Source: Gordonia sp. 'Campus'
Lineage (GTDB): Bacteria > Actinomycetota > Actinomycetes > Mycobacteriales > Mycobacteriaceae
Length of the DNA: 64,000 bases
Reading direction: 5' to 3'
Assembly (NCBI RefSeq): GCF_022206305.1
Contig: NZ_JAKOIW010000011.1
Location: 112,563-176,562 of the forward strand
Shown here: one piece after another, positions 44,214 through 52,370 of the stretch
How positions within the stretch are numbered: position 1 is the stretch's first letter
How the letters are laid out: each line of letters begins with the position of its first letter
The notes under the pieces: generated by a model
Told to the model about the DNA's origin: nothing
The model's input: only the letters and a program-made list of their open reading frames with translations
Databases searched by the model: none
Translations under genes and position numbers: made by a program

Positions 44214-45020
44214 GTGACCTCGACCCCGGGAGCGCCGAGCCCCGTCCGGAGCCTGCCGAACCTGCGCGACCTGGGCGGCTGGAAAGCGACTGATGGGCGG
44301 ACGGTCCGATCGGGCCTGTTGTTCCGGTCCACGGACTTCTCCGCGCTCGACGCAGCGGACGTGGCGGCGCTGGAGGCCTTGGGGCTGAAGACGGTCTACG
44401 ACCTGAGGTCGGGCCACGAGAGCGACGCCATCCCGGACCCGGATCTTCCCGGGGCGTCGAACATCGGCCTCGACGTCCTCGCCGATGCCCAGATGTCGAT
44501 CCCGGCCAACATCGGCGCGGTCCTCGCCGATCCGGAGGTCGTCGCGCAGGCCGACAAGATGCTCTCCGGCGGAAAGGCCCGCGAGATGATCGCGGGGACC
44601 TACCGCGAGATGATCACCCTCCCGAGCGCCACCGCCGCGTACACCGCTTTCTTCCGTGGGCTGCTCGGCGACGCCCCCACTCCAATCCTGGTGCACTGCA
44701 CCACCGGCAAGGACCGGACCGGCTGGGCGTCGGCGGCGTTTCTCACCCTGATGGGGGTGCCCGCGGACGACGTCTACCGCGACTACCTGCTCACCAACGA
44801 GCGATTGATCCCGGCACTCGCCCCGATCTTCGACGGTTTCGCGGCGGCGGGCGGGAATCCCGAGCTTCTCGTCGGCGTGCTCGGCGTCGACGCCGGGTAC
44901 CTCGACGCCGCGTTCGACGAGATGCGTGCGCGGTTCGGGGACATCGGCGGCTACTTCGGCGAGGGGCTGGGGATCGACGCAGCCGAGCAGGACGCACTGC
45001 GGGAGCGGTTTCTGACGTAG
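44214..45020 (+). CDS. Tyrosine/serine phosphatase, MptpB-like
   Basis: 268 residues. The P-loop HCTTGKDRTG (C162, K166-D167-R168) is the triple-specificity signature shared with mycobacterial PtpB; family starts such as LPNLRDLGGWKATDGRTVRSGLLFRSTDFSALD are also present. It hydrolyses phosphotyrosine and perhaps phosphoserine or phosphoinositides. No signal peptide. The start is GTG 44214 (GTG 44208 is also in frame), 28 bases after the esterase stop. Whether it acts on host or own proteins is unknown; the organism need not be a pathogen. Confidence 0.9.
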   Translation: MTSTPGAPSPVRSLPNLRDLGGWKATDGRTVRSGLLFRSTDFSALDAADVAALEALGLKTVYDLRSGHESDAIPDPDLPGASNIGLDVLADAQMSIPANIGAVLADPEVVAQADKMLSGGKAREMIAGTYREMITLPSATAAYTAFFRGLLGDAPTPILVHCTTGKDRTGWASAAFLTLMGVPADDVYRDYLLTNERLIPALAPIFDGFAAAGGNPELLVGVLGVDAGYLDAAFDEMRARFGDIGGYFGEGLGIDAAEQDALRERFLT

Positions 45021-45072
45021 CGCGGCCCGCAGTGTGAACAGGGCTTATGCTCCGCGGCCGTACTGTTTGGGG

Positions 45073-47253
45073 ATGAGCGAGCTCGAGCTGACCGACAAGG
45101 CCGCACTGGGCAGCGGCGCCGATTTCTGGACCACGAAGGCGGTCGGTTCCGTGCCTGCCCTCACCCTCACCGACGGGCCCCACGGGGTGCGGAAGCAGAC
45201 GGGTGCGAGCGATCACCTCGGACTCGGGGGTAGCGAACCCGCGACCTGCTTTCCGCCCGCGGTCGGGCTCGGGCAGAGCTGGGACCCCGATCTCGTGCAT
45301 CGCGTGGGTGAGGCGCTGGGCCGCGAGGCGCGGGCGCTGGGGGTCGACGTCCTACTGGGACCGGGCGTGAACATCAAGCGAGATCCGCGGGGCGGTCGGA
45401 ACTTCGAGTACTACTCCGAGGACCCGATCGTCACGGGCCGGCTCGGTGCAGCCTGGGTGAGGGGTGTGCAGAGCACCGGCGTCGGAACATCTCTCAAGCA
45501 CTTCGCACTCAACAACGCCGAGCACGACCGGATGAGGTCGAGCTCGGACGTCGACGCCCGACCGATGCGGGAGATCTACCTGCGGGCCTTCTCGCACATC
45601 GTGCGATCCGCCGATCCGTGGACGGTGATGTGCTCGTACAACCGCATCAACGGCACCTACGCATCGGAGAACCATTGGCTGTTGACGGAACTGCTGCGCG
45701 ATGAGTGGGGTTTCGACGGTCTCGTCGTGTCGGACTGGGGCGCCGTGTCGGATCGTGTCCGCGCGGTTGCCGCCGGCCTCGATCTTCAGATGCCCGGCCG
45801 CGGTGGTTCGACAGACGACCAGGTGGTCGCCGCCGTCGGCGACGGTGAGCTCGACGAGGCCGCGGTCGATCGAGCGGCTCGCGCGGTCATCGACCTCGCG
45901 GCTCGGACCGCAGCGGGCCGCGAGAACAGGACGGCGATCGATCCCGAGCGGCACCATCGGCTGGCCCGCGAGGCCGCGGCACGGTCGATCGTGCTGCTGA
46001 AGAACGAGGGTGGGCTCCTGCCGCTCGACCCGGCCCGGTCCGTGGCGGTCGTCGGGGAGTTCGCTCGACAACCGCGCTATCAGGGCGGCGGTAGCTCGCA
46101 CGTGAATCCGACCCGGCTCGACGTGCCGGTCGACGAGATCCGGGCGCTCGGGGGACAGGTGACCTTCACCGGCGGTTTCCGCACGGATGGATCGCCGGGG
46201 GATCCGGCCGAGGCCGTTCGGGCGGCCGCGGACGCCGACGCCGCGGTGGTGTTCCTGGGACTCGCGGCCGACCAGGAGTCCGAAGGCTTCGACCGCGACC
46301 ACATCGAGCTGCCCGACGGACAACTCGAATTGCTGAACGACATCCTGCAGGCCCAGCCGCACACGGTCGTCGTACTCGTGCACGGTGGGGTTCTCCGCCT
46401 CGCGCCTCTCGACGGCGTGCCCGCGATCCTCGACGCGGCGCTGCTCGGGCAGGCGGGCGGCGGCGCCATCGCCGACGTGCTCTACGGCCGGACCAACCCA
46501 TCGGGTCGGCTCACCGAGACCGTGCCCGTCCGGCTCCAGGACACCCCGGCCTACCTGGACTTCCCCGGGGAGCACTCACACGTCCGCTACGGCGAGGGCA
46601 TCTATGTCGGCTATCGGTGGTACGACGCCCGAGAGCTCGACGTGACGTATCCGTTCGGACACGGATTGTCGTACACCAGCTTCGAGCACGCGGGTCTCGT
46701 CGTGTCCGATGACGCGTCGGAGGTTCGGGTCGAGGTGACCAACAGCGGTACCCGCAGCGGGCGGGACGTCGTACAGGTCTACACCTCGAGGCGCGACTCC
46801 GCGGTGAGGCGTGCACCCCGTGAACTGAAGGGCTTCGCGGTCACCCGGGAGCTCGAGCCCGGCGAGTCGCAGACCGTCACGGTCACCCTCGACCGGGACG
46901 ATCTCGCGTACTGGGACACCCGGGTCGGTCGGTGGATCGTCGAACCGGGGGAGTACACCATCGAAGTCGGCGCGTCGAGCCGCGACATCCGGGTGACGAC
47001 CACGGTCGAACTGGACGGTGACGACGTGCAGATCCCGATCGACGAGAACTCCACCCTCGGCGAGGCGCTCGCACATCCGGCCGTCGCCCAGAAGCTCGCG
47101 GACCTGGCGGGGCAGAACCCGATGATGAGTGCCGGGAACGATGCACTGGGTGTCGACATGGTGCGCATGATCGCGTCCATCCCGCTGGGCCGTCTCGCCG
47201 GTTTCGGGATGAGCGCCGACGACGTCGCCGCGATCATCGCCGCCGGCCGGTGA
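45073..47253 (+). CDS. Beta-glucosidase, glycoside hydrolase family 3
   Basis: 726 residues, no signal peptide, so cytoplasmic. The TIM-barrel half has LTDGPHGVRKQ, KHFALNN (K142-H143), RMRSSSDV and the nucleophile D221 in VVSDWGAV. The second domain has ARSIVLLKNEGGLLPLD and GEFARQPRYQGGGSSHVNP. A fibronectin-III-like domain ends the enzyme (FGHGLSYTSFEHAGL, then NSGTRSGRDVVQVYTS). An extra ~70-residue helical tail (DENSTLGEALAHPAVAQKLADL) follows; this tail is often found on such enzymes. It removes terminal beta-linked glucose from short saccharides. ATG 45073 is preceded by GGGG. Confidence 0.93.
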   Translation: MSELELTDKAALGSGADFWTTKAVGSVPALTLTDGPHGVRKQTGASDHLGLGGSEPATCFPPAVGLGQSWDPDLVHRVGEALGREARALGVDVLLGPGVNIKRDPRGGRNFEYYSEDPIVTGRLGAAWVRGVQSTGVGTSLKHFALNNAEHDRMRSSSDVDARPMREIYLRAFSHIVRSADPWTVMCSYNRINGTYASENHWLLTELLRDEWGFDGLVVSDWGAVSDRVRAVAAGLDLQMPGRGGSTDDQVVAAVGDGELDEAAVDRAARAVIDLAARTAAGRENRTAIDPERHHRLAREAAARSIVLLKNEGGLLPLDPARSVAVVGEFARQPRYQGGGSSHVNPTRLDVPVDEIRALGGQVTFTGGFRTDGSPGDPAEAVRAAADADAAVVFLGLAADQESEGFDRDHIELPDGQLELLNDILQAQPHTVVVLVHGGVLRLAPLDGVPAILDAALLGQAGGGAIADVLYGRTNPSGRLTETVPVRLQDTPAYLDFPGEHSHVRYGEGIYVGYRWYDARELDVTYPFGHGLSYTSFEHAGLVVSDDASEVRVEVTNSGTRSGRDVVQVYTSRRDSAVRRAPRELKGFAVTRELEPGESQTVTVTLDRDDLAYWDTRVGRWIVEPGEYTIEVGASSRDIRVTTTVELDGDDVQIPIDENSTLGEALAHPAVAQKLADLAGQNPMMSAGNDALGVDMVRMIASIPLGRLAGFGMSADDVAAIIAAGR

Positions 47254-47283
47254 CTCCGTGACCCTGCTACTCGATCTCGTGGC

Positions 47284-47748
47284 TCAGCGGAACACGATGC
47301 ACGTGGTGGTTCCGTGCGCGACGAGTTTCCCGTCGTGCGAGAACACCTTGCCCTCGGCGGTCGCGGTGGTGCGCCCCGCGTGGATGACCGTGCCAACACC
47401 GGTGAGCTCGCCGGCGTCGACCGCGACCGAGCGGATGTAGTTCACCTTCAGTTCCAGCGTCGTGTAGCCGACCCCCGCGGGCAGCGTGGTGTGCACCGCG
47501 CATCCCATGACGGAGTCGAGCAGGGTCGCGCAGATGCCGCCGTGGACGGTGCCCAGGGGATTGGCGAAGTCGGGTTGCGGGGTCACGGCAAACGTCACCG
47601 ATCCCTCGTCGATCTGCTTGGGCACCATGCCCAGCAGACGGCCGATGCTCGGACGGTCCGCGCCGGCGCCCCCGGCCTGCCACGCGCGGAGCAGTTCGAG
47701 GCCCGAGAGGGCGGTGGGGTCGGTTGCGGTGTCCGCTGAGGTGCTCAT
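47284..47748 (-). CDS. PaaI-like hotdog thioesterase
   Basis: 154 residues. Hotdog fold with FANPLGTVHGGICATLLDSVMGCAVHTTLP (catalytic-type HGG, Asp/Ser helix) and VNYIRSV. It likely hydrolyses aryl- or acyl-CoA thioesters in the cytoplasm. ATG 47748; the operator palindrome begins three bases upstream. It is divergent from a TetR gene that probably controls it, and convergent with the GH3 gene. Confidence 0.9.
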   Translation of the reverse strand: MSTSADTATDPTALSGLELLRAWQAGGAGADRPSIGRLLGMVPKQIDEGSVTFAVTPQPDFANPLGTVHGGICATLLDSVMGCAVHTTLPAGVGYTTLELKVNYIRSVAVDAGELTGVGTVIHAGRTTATAEGKVFSHDGKLVAHGTTTCIVFR

Positions 47749-47750
47749 GA

Positions 47751-47768
47751 CTATGCATGGTTGCATAG
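47751..47768. promoter_or_regulatory. TetR operator beside the thioesterase start
   Basis: CTATGCA-TGGT-TGCATAG is a perfect 7-4-7 inverted repeat directly upstream of the thioesterase start codon. Lone half-sites (CATAG) occur near 47792 and 47877. Confidence 0.75.
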
Positions 47769-47836
47769 TCGGCTGAGATTATGAAGACCCGCATAGTCGA
47801 GCCACTGTGCTCGTGCGCTGATGACCTCGGCGAATG

Positions 47837-47854
47837 CTATGTATGCTGGCATAG
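47837..47854. promoter_or_regulatory. TetR operator beside the regulator gene
   Basis: CTATGTA-TGCT-GGCATAG keeps the 7-4-7 plan of the site at 47751 with two arm changes. It lies 38 bases before the TetR start, fitting autoregulation. Confidence 0.65.
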
Positions 47855-47892
47855 GACATCGCGAGTATGAGGGTCTGCATAGGAGTTGCTGC

Positions 47893-48510
47893 ATGGCGTC
47901 ACAGCCCGCCGAGTCCGTGGTCACCGGCTCGGACGAACGCGGTCCGCGCGAACGCATGGTCGTGCACGCCGCCGACCTGATCGGACGTGACGGCGTCGCC
48001 GCGACGTCCATCGGTGACGTGATCGCCGCCAGCTCGGCCCCACGTGGATCCATCTACCATCATTTCCCGGGCGGCAAGACGCAGCTGATGACCGAGGCGG
48101 TCGAGTACGCGGGGGACTTCATCGCCGAGCGCATCGGACGTCGTACGACGATGATGCCGGCGGACACGGTCCGCGAGATCGGCGGCGTATGGCGACGACT
48201 GCTGGTCAACACCGACTACCAGTTCGGATGTCCGGTCCTGGCCGGCGGGCTGGCGCGGCGCAGCGAACCGGCCGTCGCCGACGCCTCCGCCGAGATCCTC
48301 CAGCGCTGGGCCGACCTCGTCACCGCGCGCCTGGTCGTCGACGGCGTGGACGGTGAACGCGCGGGATCACTCGCCAACCTCATCGTCGCGGCGATCGAGG
48401 GAGCCGTCGGTCTCTGTCAGACACAGCGCAGCGTCGAACCCCTCGATCGGGTCATCGAGGAGCTCGCGGGTCTCTGCGATGCTGCCGTCGATCGGCTCCG
48501 ATCTCACTGA
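47893..48510 (+). CDS. TetR family regulator (LmrA/YxaF-like)
   Basis: 205 residues. Helix-turn-helix: GRDGVAATSIGDVIAASSAPRGSIYHHFPGGKTQLMTEAV (residues about 32-71, consecutive blocks). APRGSIYHHFPGGK and the TDYQFGCPVLAGGLA segment are typical of the LmrA/YxaF branch. ATG 47893 has AGGAG seven bases upstream; earlier in-frame ATGs at 47821 and 47839 would cover the operator. It probably represses itself and the divergent thioesterase. Confidence 0.87.
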   Translation: MASQPAESVVTGSDERGPRERMVVHAADLIGRDGVAATSIGDVIAASSAPRGSIYHHFPGGKTQLMTEAVEYAGDFIAERIGRRTTMMPADTVREIGGVWRRLLVNTDYQFGCPVLAGGLARRSEPAVADASAEILQRWADLVTARLVVDGVDGERAGSLANLIVAAIEGAVGLCQTQRSVEPLDRVIEELAGLCDAAVDRLRSH

Positions 48511-48632
48511 GACGTTGGACACGCGTCTGCTCCATCAGTAGGTTCTCCATGTCGTCACCACCGGGGTGACGGTGGCCCGCGGTGATCATCCGCGGTGACC
48601 GACAGGGTGGGTGAGTTCGGGGAGATGACGCC

Positions 48633-49310
48633 ATGACGCCGGTCTTCCGGCACGCGCTGGGTTCGGATTTCGACCGGTTGCACCCCAACGTCGCATGGCG
48701 CTACGGCATCGACTCCACCTCCGGGGTCGCCCAGATCTGCACCGGGATCTACGAATCCGTGTACATGTCCTCCGCCCTGCCCCCGCCTGCGGTCTGGCAT
48801 TACGCAAAACGCAACGCCCTGCCCGCGAAGACGAGTCGGATGGTGCCGTTCACCCAGGGCTACTACTGCTACTCCGACGAACTCGGACGCGAATCGCTCG
48901 CGGTGCTGCGGACATTCCAGTACACCACCGGGCCGCGCAGGCTGAACTCGCTGCTCGTCGCCGGACACTCCGGGCTCGTCGACTATTTCGGCGACGGACC
49001 CGAGTTCCTCTATCCGATCGAGCCGTCGGTGACGCCTGCGGGAGAACTCCTCCTCGAGAGCGGGCCCATGCGCTGGCTCGGGCGCGGCCCGAAGGTCGGA
49101 ATGCGTGGCCTGTTCACCGCCCAGATGAAGTACATCGAGGGGTGGGACGAGAGACGCGAGCGCTTCCGCTGCGACGCGACCGTGCGCAACCCCCTCATCG
49201 GCGAGATCATGCATTTCCGCGGGTGGTTCACCGCCGTCGACCAGGCGTGCTCGCTGCGGGACATCCCCGACGAGGCGTGGCCGGTCAACCTGGTCGATCG
49301 CGAGAACTGA
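48633..49310 (+). CDS. DUF4166-like protein
   Basis: 225 residues, soluble. PVFRHALGSDFDRLHPNVAWRYG near the start, YYCYSDELGRESLAVLRTFQY, and NPLIGEIMHFRGWFTAV near the end resemble DUF4166, a beta-rich domain often fused to saccharopine dehydrogenase-like enzymes; here it stands alone. ATG 48633 follows GGGGAGATGACGCC. Function unknown. The 122 bases upstream show only this ribosome site. It is transcribed with the following SRPBCC gene's direction but 90 bases apart. Confidence 0.65.
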   Translation: MTPVFRHALGSDFDRLHPNVAWRYGIDSTSGVAQICTGIYESVYMSSALPPPAVWHYAKRNALPAKTSRMVPFTQGYYCYSDELGRESLAVLRTFQYTTGPRRLNSLLVAGHSGLVDYFGDGPEFLYPIEPSVTPAGELLLESGPMRWLGRGPKVGMRGLFTAQMKYIEGWDERRERFRCDATVRNPLIGEIMHFRGWFTAVDQACSLRDIPDEAWPVNLVDREN

Positions 49311-49400
49311 CCGGCGTCGGCAGAGCGTGATGTCGTGGGGTTCGGTACGCCGTCGACAGTTCGTTGCATCGCCGAGATGAGGGCGCGGTAGGTTCAGCCC

Positions 49401-49841
49401 ATGGCTGTCTCAGCGAACATCGAATTCGACGTTGCCGCCCCGGTCTCCGTGGTGATGGAAGTGCTCATGGACATCGAGTCCCTGCCCGAGTGGTCGGGTC
49501 CGCACAAGGAGGCGGAGATCCTCTCGAGTCATGACGACGGGACCCCGGAGAAGGTGCGCATGGTCGTCACCGCCGCCGGCATCTCCGATGAGCAGACGTG
49601 CTCCTACGAGTGGACCGACACCAGTTGCGAGTGGCACCTCATCGAGTCGAATCAGTTGAGCCAGCAGCACGGCAAGTACAGCGTCACCCCGACCGACAGT
49701 GGATCGCACGTGCGGTTCGACCTCGCGGTCGACCTGAAGATCAAACTGCCCGGACTCATCGTGAAGCGGGCCCAGAAGATGGCCGTCGACACCGCACGCA
49801 AGGGTCTCACCGCAGAGGTGGAGAAGCGCGCGGCCGGCTGA
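49401..49841 (+). CDS. SRPBCC family protein
   Basis: 146 residues with the helix-grip start ANIEFDVAAPVSVVMEVLMDIESLPEWSGPHKEAEIL and an end helix KRAQKMAVDTARKGLTAEVEKRA. This matches the mycobacterial cluster of small ligand-binding SRPBCC proteins. The ligand is unknown. It is a distant paralog of the SRPBCC protein at 5013-5471. Confidence 0.85.
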   Translation: MAVSANIEFDVAAPVSVVMEVLMDIESLPEWSGPHKEAEILSSHDDGTPEKVRMVVTAAGISDEQTCSYEWTDTSCEWHLIESNQLSQQHGKYSVTPTDSGSHVRFDLAVDLKIKLPGLIVKRAQKMAVDTARKGLTAEVEKRAAG

Positions 49842-49950
49842 GCAAAACCGTGACCCGAGTGAGACGGGGCGATCGTCATCCGCCGACGCACCGCGCGGGT
49901 ACGCTGAGGGCGTCATTTACCCGGCGCCCGCACAATGGAGGCCAAAGCAG

Positions 49951-50472
49951 TTGAAAATCAAGAAGTTTGCCGTTCGTGGTCTGGTCCTGCTGGCCGGTGT
50001 CGCCGGATGTGTCGGATTCGCCGGTCTGTCGGGTGAGGGGGTGTCCTCGGCATCCACGCACTGCTCGGTGTCGAACGGACATCAGGTCGAGCGCGTCGAG
50101 GGTCGCAGTGGTTGTGGCGCCAAGGCCGGACCCGGCAGCCGCGCGACTGCCGACGAGCAGAGCGGAAGTGGTACGGCCGTCTCGGTGTCGGACAACGGCG
50201 GCAACGCCTCCGCGTACAACCTGCAGCCCGGGTCCACCGCTCTCGCCGGTGCCAACAGTCGGGGCACCGCCTACTCGGTGACGACGGGACCGAGTGCGCT
50301 GTCCGTCGCCCAGGCACGTCGCGGCGGGACCACGGTGGCCGTCGGCGGTTGGGGTGGCGAGGCCTACGCCGGACCGGAAGGTGCGCGCTGCAGCGGCGGT
50401 TTCGCCACGGCCTTCGACACCAGCACCGGCAAGGCATGCCTCCACGCGGGCTCGATCGACCTGCGGAACTGA
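49951..50472 (+). CDS. Secreted protein of the DUF6764-like actinobacterial family (TTG start)
   Basis: 173 residues. Signal peptide KIKKFAVRGLVLLAGVAGCVGFAGL, then a Gly/Ser/Ala-rich mature part with four Cys (residues about 38, 55, 146, 162), probably two disulfides. The frame begins at TTG 49951, with GGAGG nine bases upstream; no in-frame ATG or GTG precedes it, so TTG is almost surely the start. The mature part has short repeat-like stretches (SGSGTAVSVSDNGGNASAY, NSRGTAYSVTTG). Function unknown; the family name is tentative. Confidence 0.75.
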   Translation: MKIKKFAVRGLVLLAGVAGCVGFAGLSGEGVSSASTHCSVSNGHQVERVEGRSGCGAKAGPGSRATADEQSGSGTAVSVSDNGGNASAYNLQPGSTALAGANSRGTAYSVTTGPSALSVAQARRGGTTVAVGGWGGEAYAGPEGARCSGGFATAFDTSTGKACLHAGSIDLRN

Positions 50473-50482
50473 GAGTCAGAAC

Positions 50483-50528
50483 ACGCCCGGCGCGACGGCC
50501 GTTCACCGGAGCGTCGGGCGTCGTTTTC
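50483..50528 (+). terminator. Intrinsic terminator after the secreted protein gene
   Basis: ACGCCCGGCGC (50483-50493) pairs with GCGTCGGGCGT (50511-50521) with one G-T wobble and a 17-base loop; CGTTTT follows. It lies directly before the PPK2 gene. Confidence 0.75.
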
Positions 50529-50550
50529 CCCTTCGACCTATCGTTGTGGC

Positions 50551-51501
50551 GTGACCGACCTCCACACCACTGACGCCCAGATCGGCCCCGACTTCAGCGT
50601 GCTGAACGGTCGTGAAGCCCTGCAGCAACTCGTCGACCTGCACGACACCACGCTCTTCACGGTCAACGACGACGATGACGACGACCCCGTCCTGCTGACC
50701 CTGCCGGAGCGGAACGTCGTCGACACCTGGCGCGAGGATTATCCCTACGACGAGCGCATGAGCCGTCGGGAGTACGAGGTGACCAAGCGTCGCCTGCAGA
50801 TCGAGTTGCTCAAGCTGCAGAAGTGGTCCAAGCAGACCGGGCAGCGGCACCTGCTGGTGTTCGAGGGACGTGACGCGGCGGGCAAGGGCGGCACGATCAA
50901 GCGCTTCAACGAACACCTCAACCCGCGCGGCGCCCACGTCGTGGCGCTCGGCAAGCCCAGCGAGCGCGAGGCCACCGAGTGGTACTTCCAGCGCTACGTC
51001 CAGCATCTGCCCGCGGGCGGAGAGATGGTCTTCTTCGACCGGTCCTGGTACAACCGGGCCGGCGTCGAACGGGTCATGGGCTTCTGCAGCCCACAGCAAT
51101 ACACACAGTTCATGTCGCAGGTGCCCGCCTTCGAGAAGATGCTCGTCGACGACGGGATCAACCTCGTCAAGTTCTGGTTCTCGGTGACACCCCTCGAACA
51201 GCGGACGCGGTTCGCCATCCGCCAGATCGATCCCGTCCGCCAGTGGAAGCTCTCGCCGATGGACCTCGCGTCGCTGGACAAGTGGGACGCCTACACCCAG
51301 GCGAAGGAGGCGATGTTCGCCGCCACGGACACCGACCACGCCCCGTGGACGGTGGTGAAGTCCAACGACAAGAAGCGTGCCCGGATCAACGCCATGCGGC
51401 ACGTGCTCAGCCTGTTCGACTACGACGGCAAGAACGAGTCCTTCGTCGGGGTGCCGGACCCGCTCATCGTCGGACGCGCCGCCGATGAGATCGGGGAGTA
51501 G
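50551..51501 (+). CDS. ppk2: Polyphosphate kinase 2
   Basis: 316 residues, class I PPK2 (single domain). It moves phosphate between polyphosphate and nucleotides. Walker A is FEGRDAAGKGG (104-114), Walker B FFDRSWYNRAGVERVMGF (161-178, D163), and the lid region RTRFAIRQIDPVRQWKLSP near 228-246 is intact. An acidic run of six Asp (residues about 40-45) is unusual. GTG 50551 is the start. Class I enzymes mainly make GTP or ATP from the diphosphates. Confidence 0.94.
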   Translation: MTDLHTTDAQIGPDFSVLNGREALQQLVDLHDTTLFTVNDDDDDDPVLLTLPERNVVDTWREDYPYDERMSRREYEVTKRRLQIELLKLQKWSKQTGQRHLLVFEGRDAAGKGGTIKRFNEHLNPRGAHVVALGKPSEREATEWYFQRYVQHLPAGGEMVFFDRSWYNRAGVERVMGFCSPQQYTQFMSQVPAFEKMLVDDGINLVKFWFSVTPLEQRTRFAIRQIDPVRQWKLSPMDLASLDKWDAYTQAKEAMFAATDTDHAPWTVVKSNDKKRARINAMRHVLSLFDYDGKNESFVGVPDPLIVGRAADEIGE

Positions 51502-51530
51502 CGTCCCGGTCTCAACGTCTCGGTAGCCTC

Positions 51531-52352
51531 GTGGCTGTGCGTAGCTTTCTGAGTGCCCTGTTGACGCTCGTCGCGATCGCGGCGACCATTCTCGCCGTAC
51601 CGTCGTTCTGGCTGGACCAGCGGCTGGTCGATCGGGAGGGATTCGTCTCCACGGTCGCGCCGATGGCCGAGAACCAGCAGGTCAAGGACTATCTGGCGGA
51701 CGAGATCGCCGCGCAGGCGACCGCCCGCACCGACCTTCCGATCGCCGGCGTCCTCGTCCGGCCGCTGGCCGGTCGCTATACCGACAGCGAACAGTTCCGG
51801 CAGGACTTCGCCGACGTGGTGGGTCAGCAGCATGACTTCCTGTTCGAGACTCCCGCCCCCGGCACGGACACCTCGGTGATGCAGCTCGACATCACCGACA
51901 TGATCAACCGGGCACTGAACCTGTCCGGCGGCAATCGGATCCAGGGGCCGGTCGTCGTCGAATTGACCAACGGCGCTTCGGGTCTCGAAGCCGGCAGGTA
52001 CGCCGAGGTCGGCGACCAGATCACGCTTCTGGCATGGGGATCGGCCGCGGTGGCGGTCCTCGCCGCTCTGCTCGCGTTACTGGTCGCACGACGACGCGGG
52101 ACCGTCTTCGCATGGCTCGGACTGGGCGTCGTCGCCGCCGGTGTCTCGACCTGGGCGATGGGATTGTTCTTCGCCGATCGAGCCAAACAGGAGGTGTCGG
52201 GGGCGGAGAGCTCCGGTCGCCGGGTGGCCGAACTCATCATCGACGGCGCCTACGACGATGTGACCCGGGTGGCCGTCATCGTCGGCGGCGTGGGCATCGC
52301 GATGTTCGCAGTGGGGATTCTGGGCAGATTGATCTTCGCCGGACGCCGCTGA
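51531..52352 (+). CDS. Hypothetical three-helix membrane protein
   Basis: 273 residues: an N-terminal helix (about 5-25), an extracytoplasmic region of about 135 residues beginning PSFWLDQRLVDREGFVSTVAPMAENQQVKDYLADEIAAQ, then two helices (about 168-188 and 194-214), a short charged loop and a final helix (about 245-268). The pattern FWLDQRLVDREGFV is common in actinobacterial membrane proteins of unknown role. GTG 51531 or GTG 51537 is the start. It lies 29 bases after ppk2 and may be co-transcribed. Confidence 0.75.
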   Translation: MAVRSFLSALLTLVAIAATILAVPSFWLDQRLVDREGFVSTVAPMAENQQVKDYLADEIAAQATARTDLPIAGVLVRPLAGRYTDSEQFRQDFADVVGQQHDFLFETPAPGTDTSVMQLDITDMINRALNLSGGNRIQGPVVVELTNGASGLEAGRYAEVGDQITLLAWGSAAVAVLAALLALLVARRRGTVFAWLGLGVVAAGVSTWAMGLFFADRAKQEVSGAESSGRRVAELIIDGAYDDVTRVAVIVGGVGIAMFAVGILGRLIFAGRR

Positions 52353-52370
52353 CCTGTTGCCCCAGGGACG

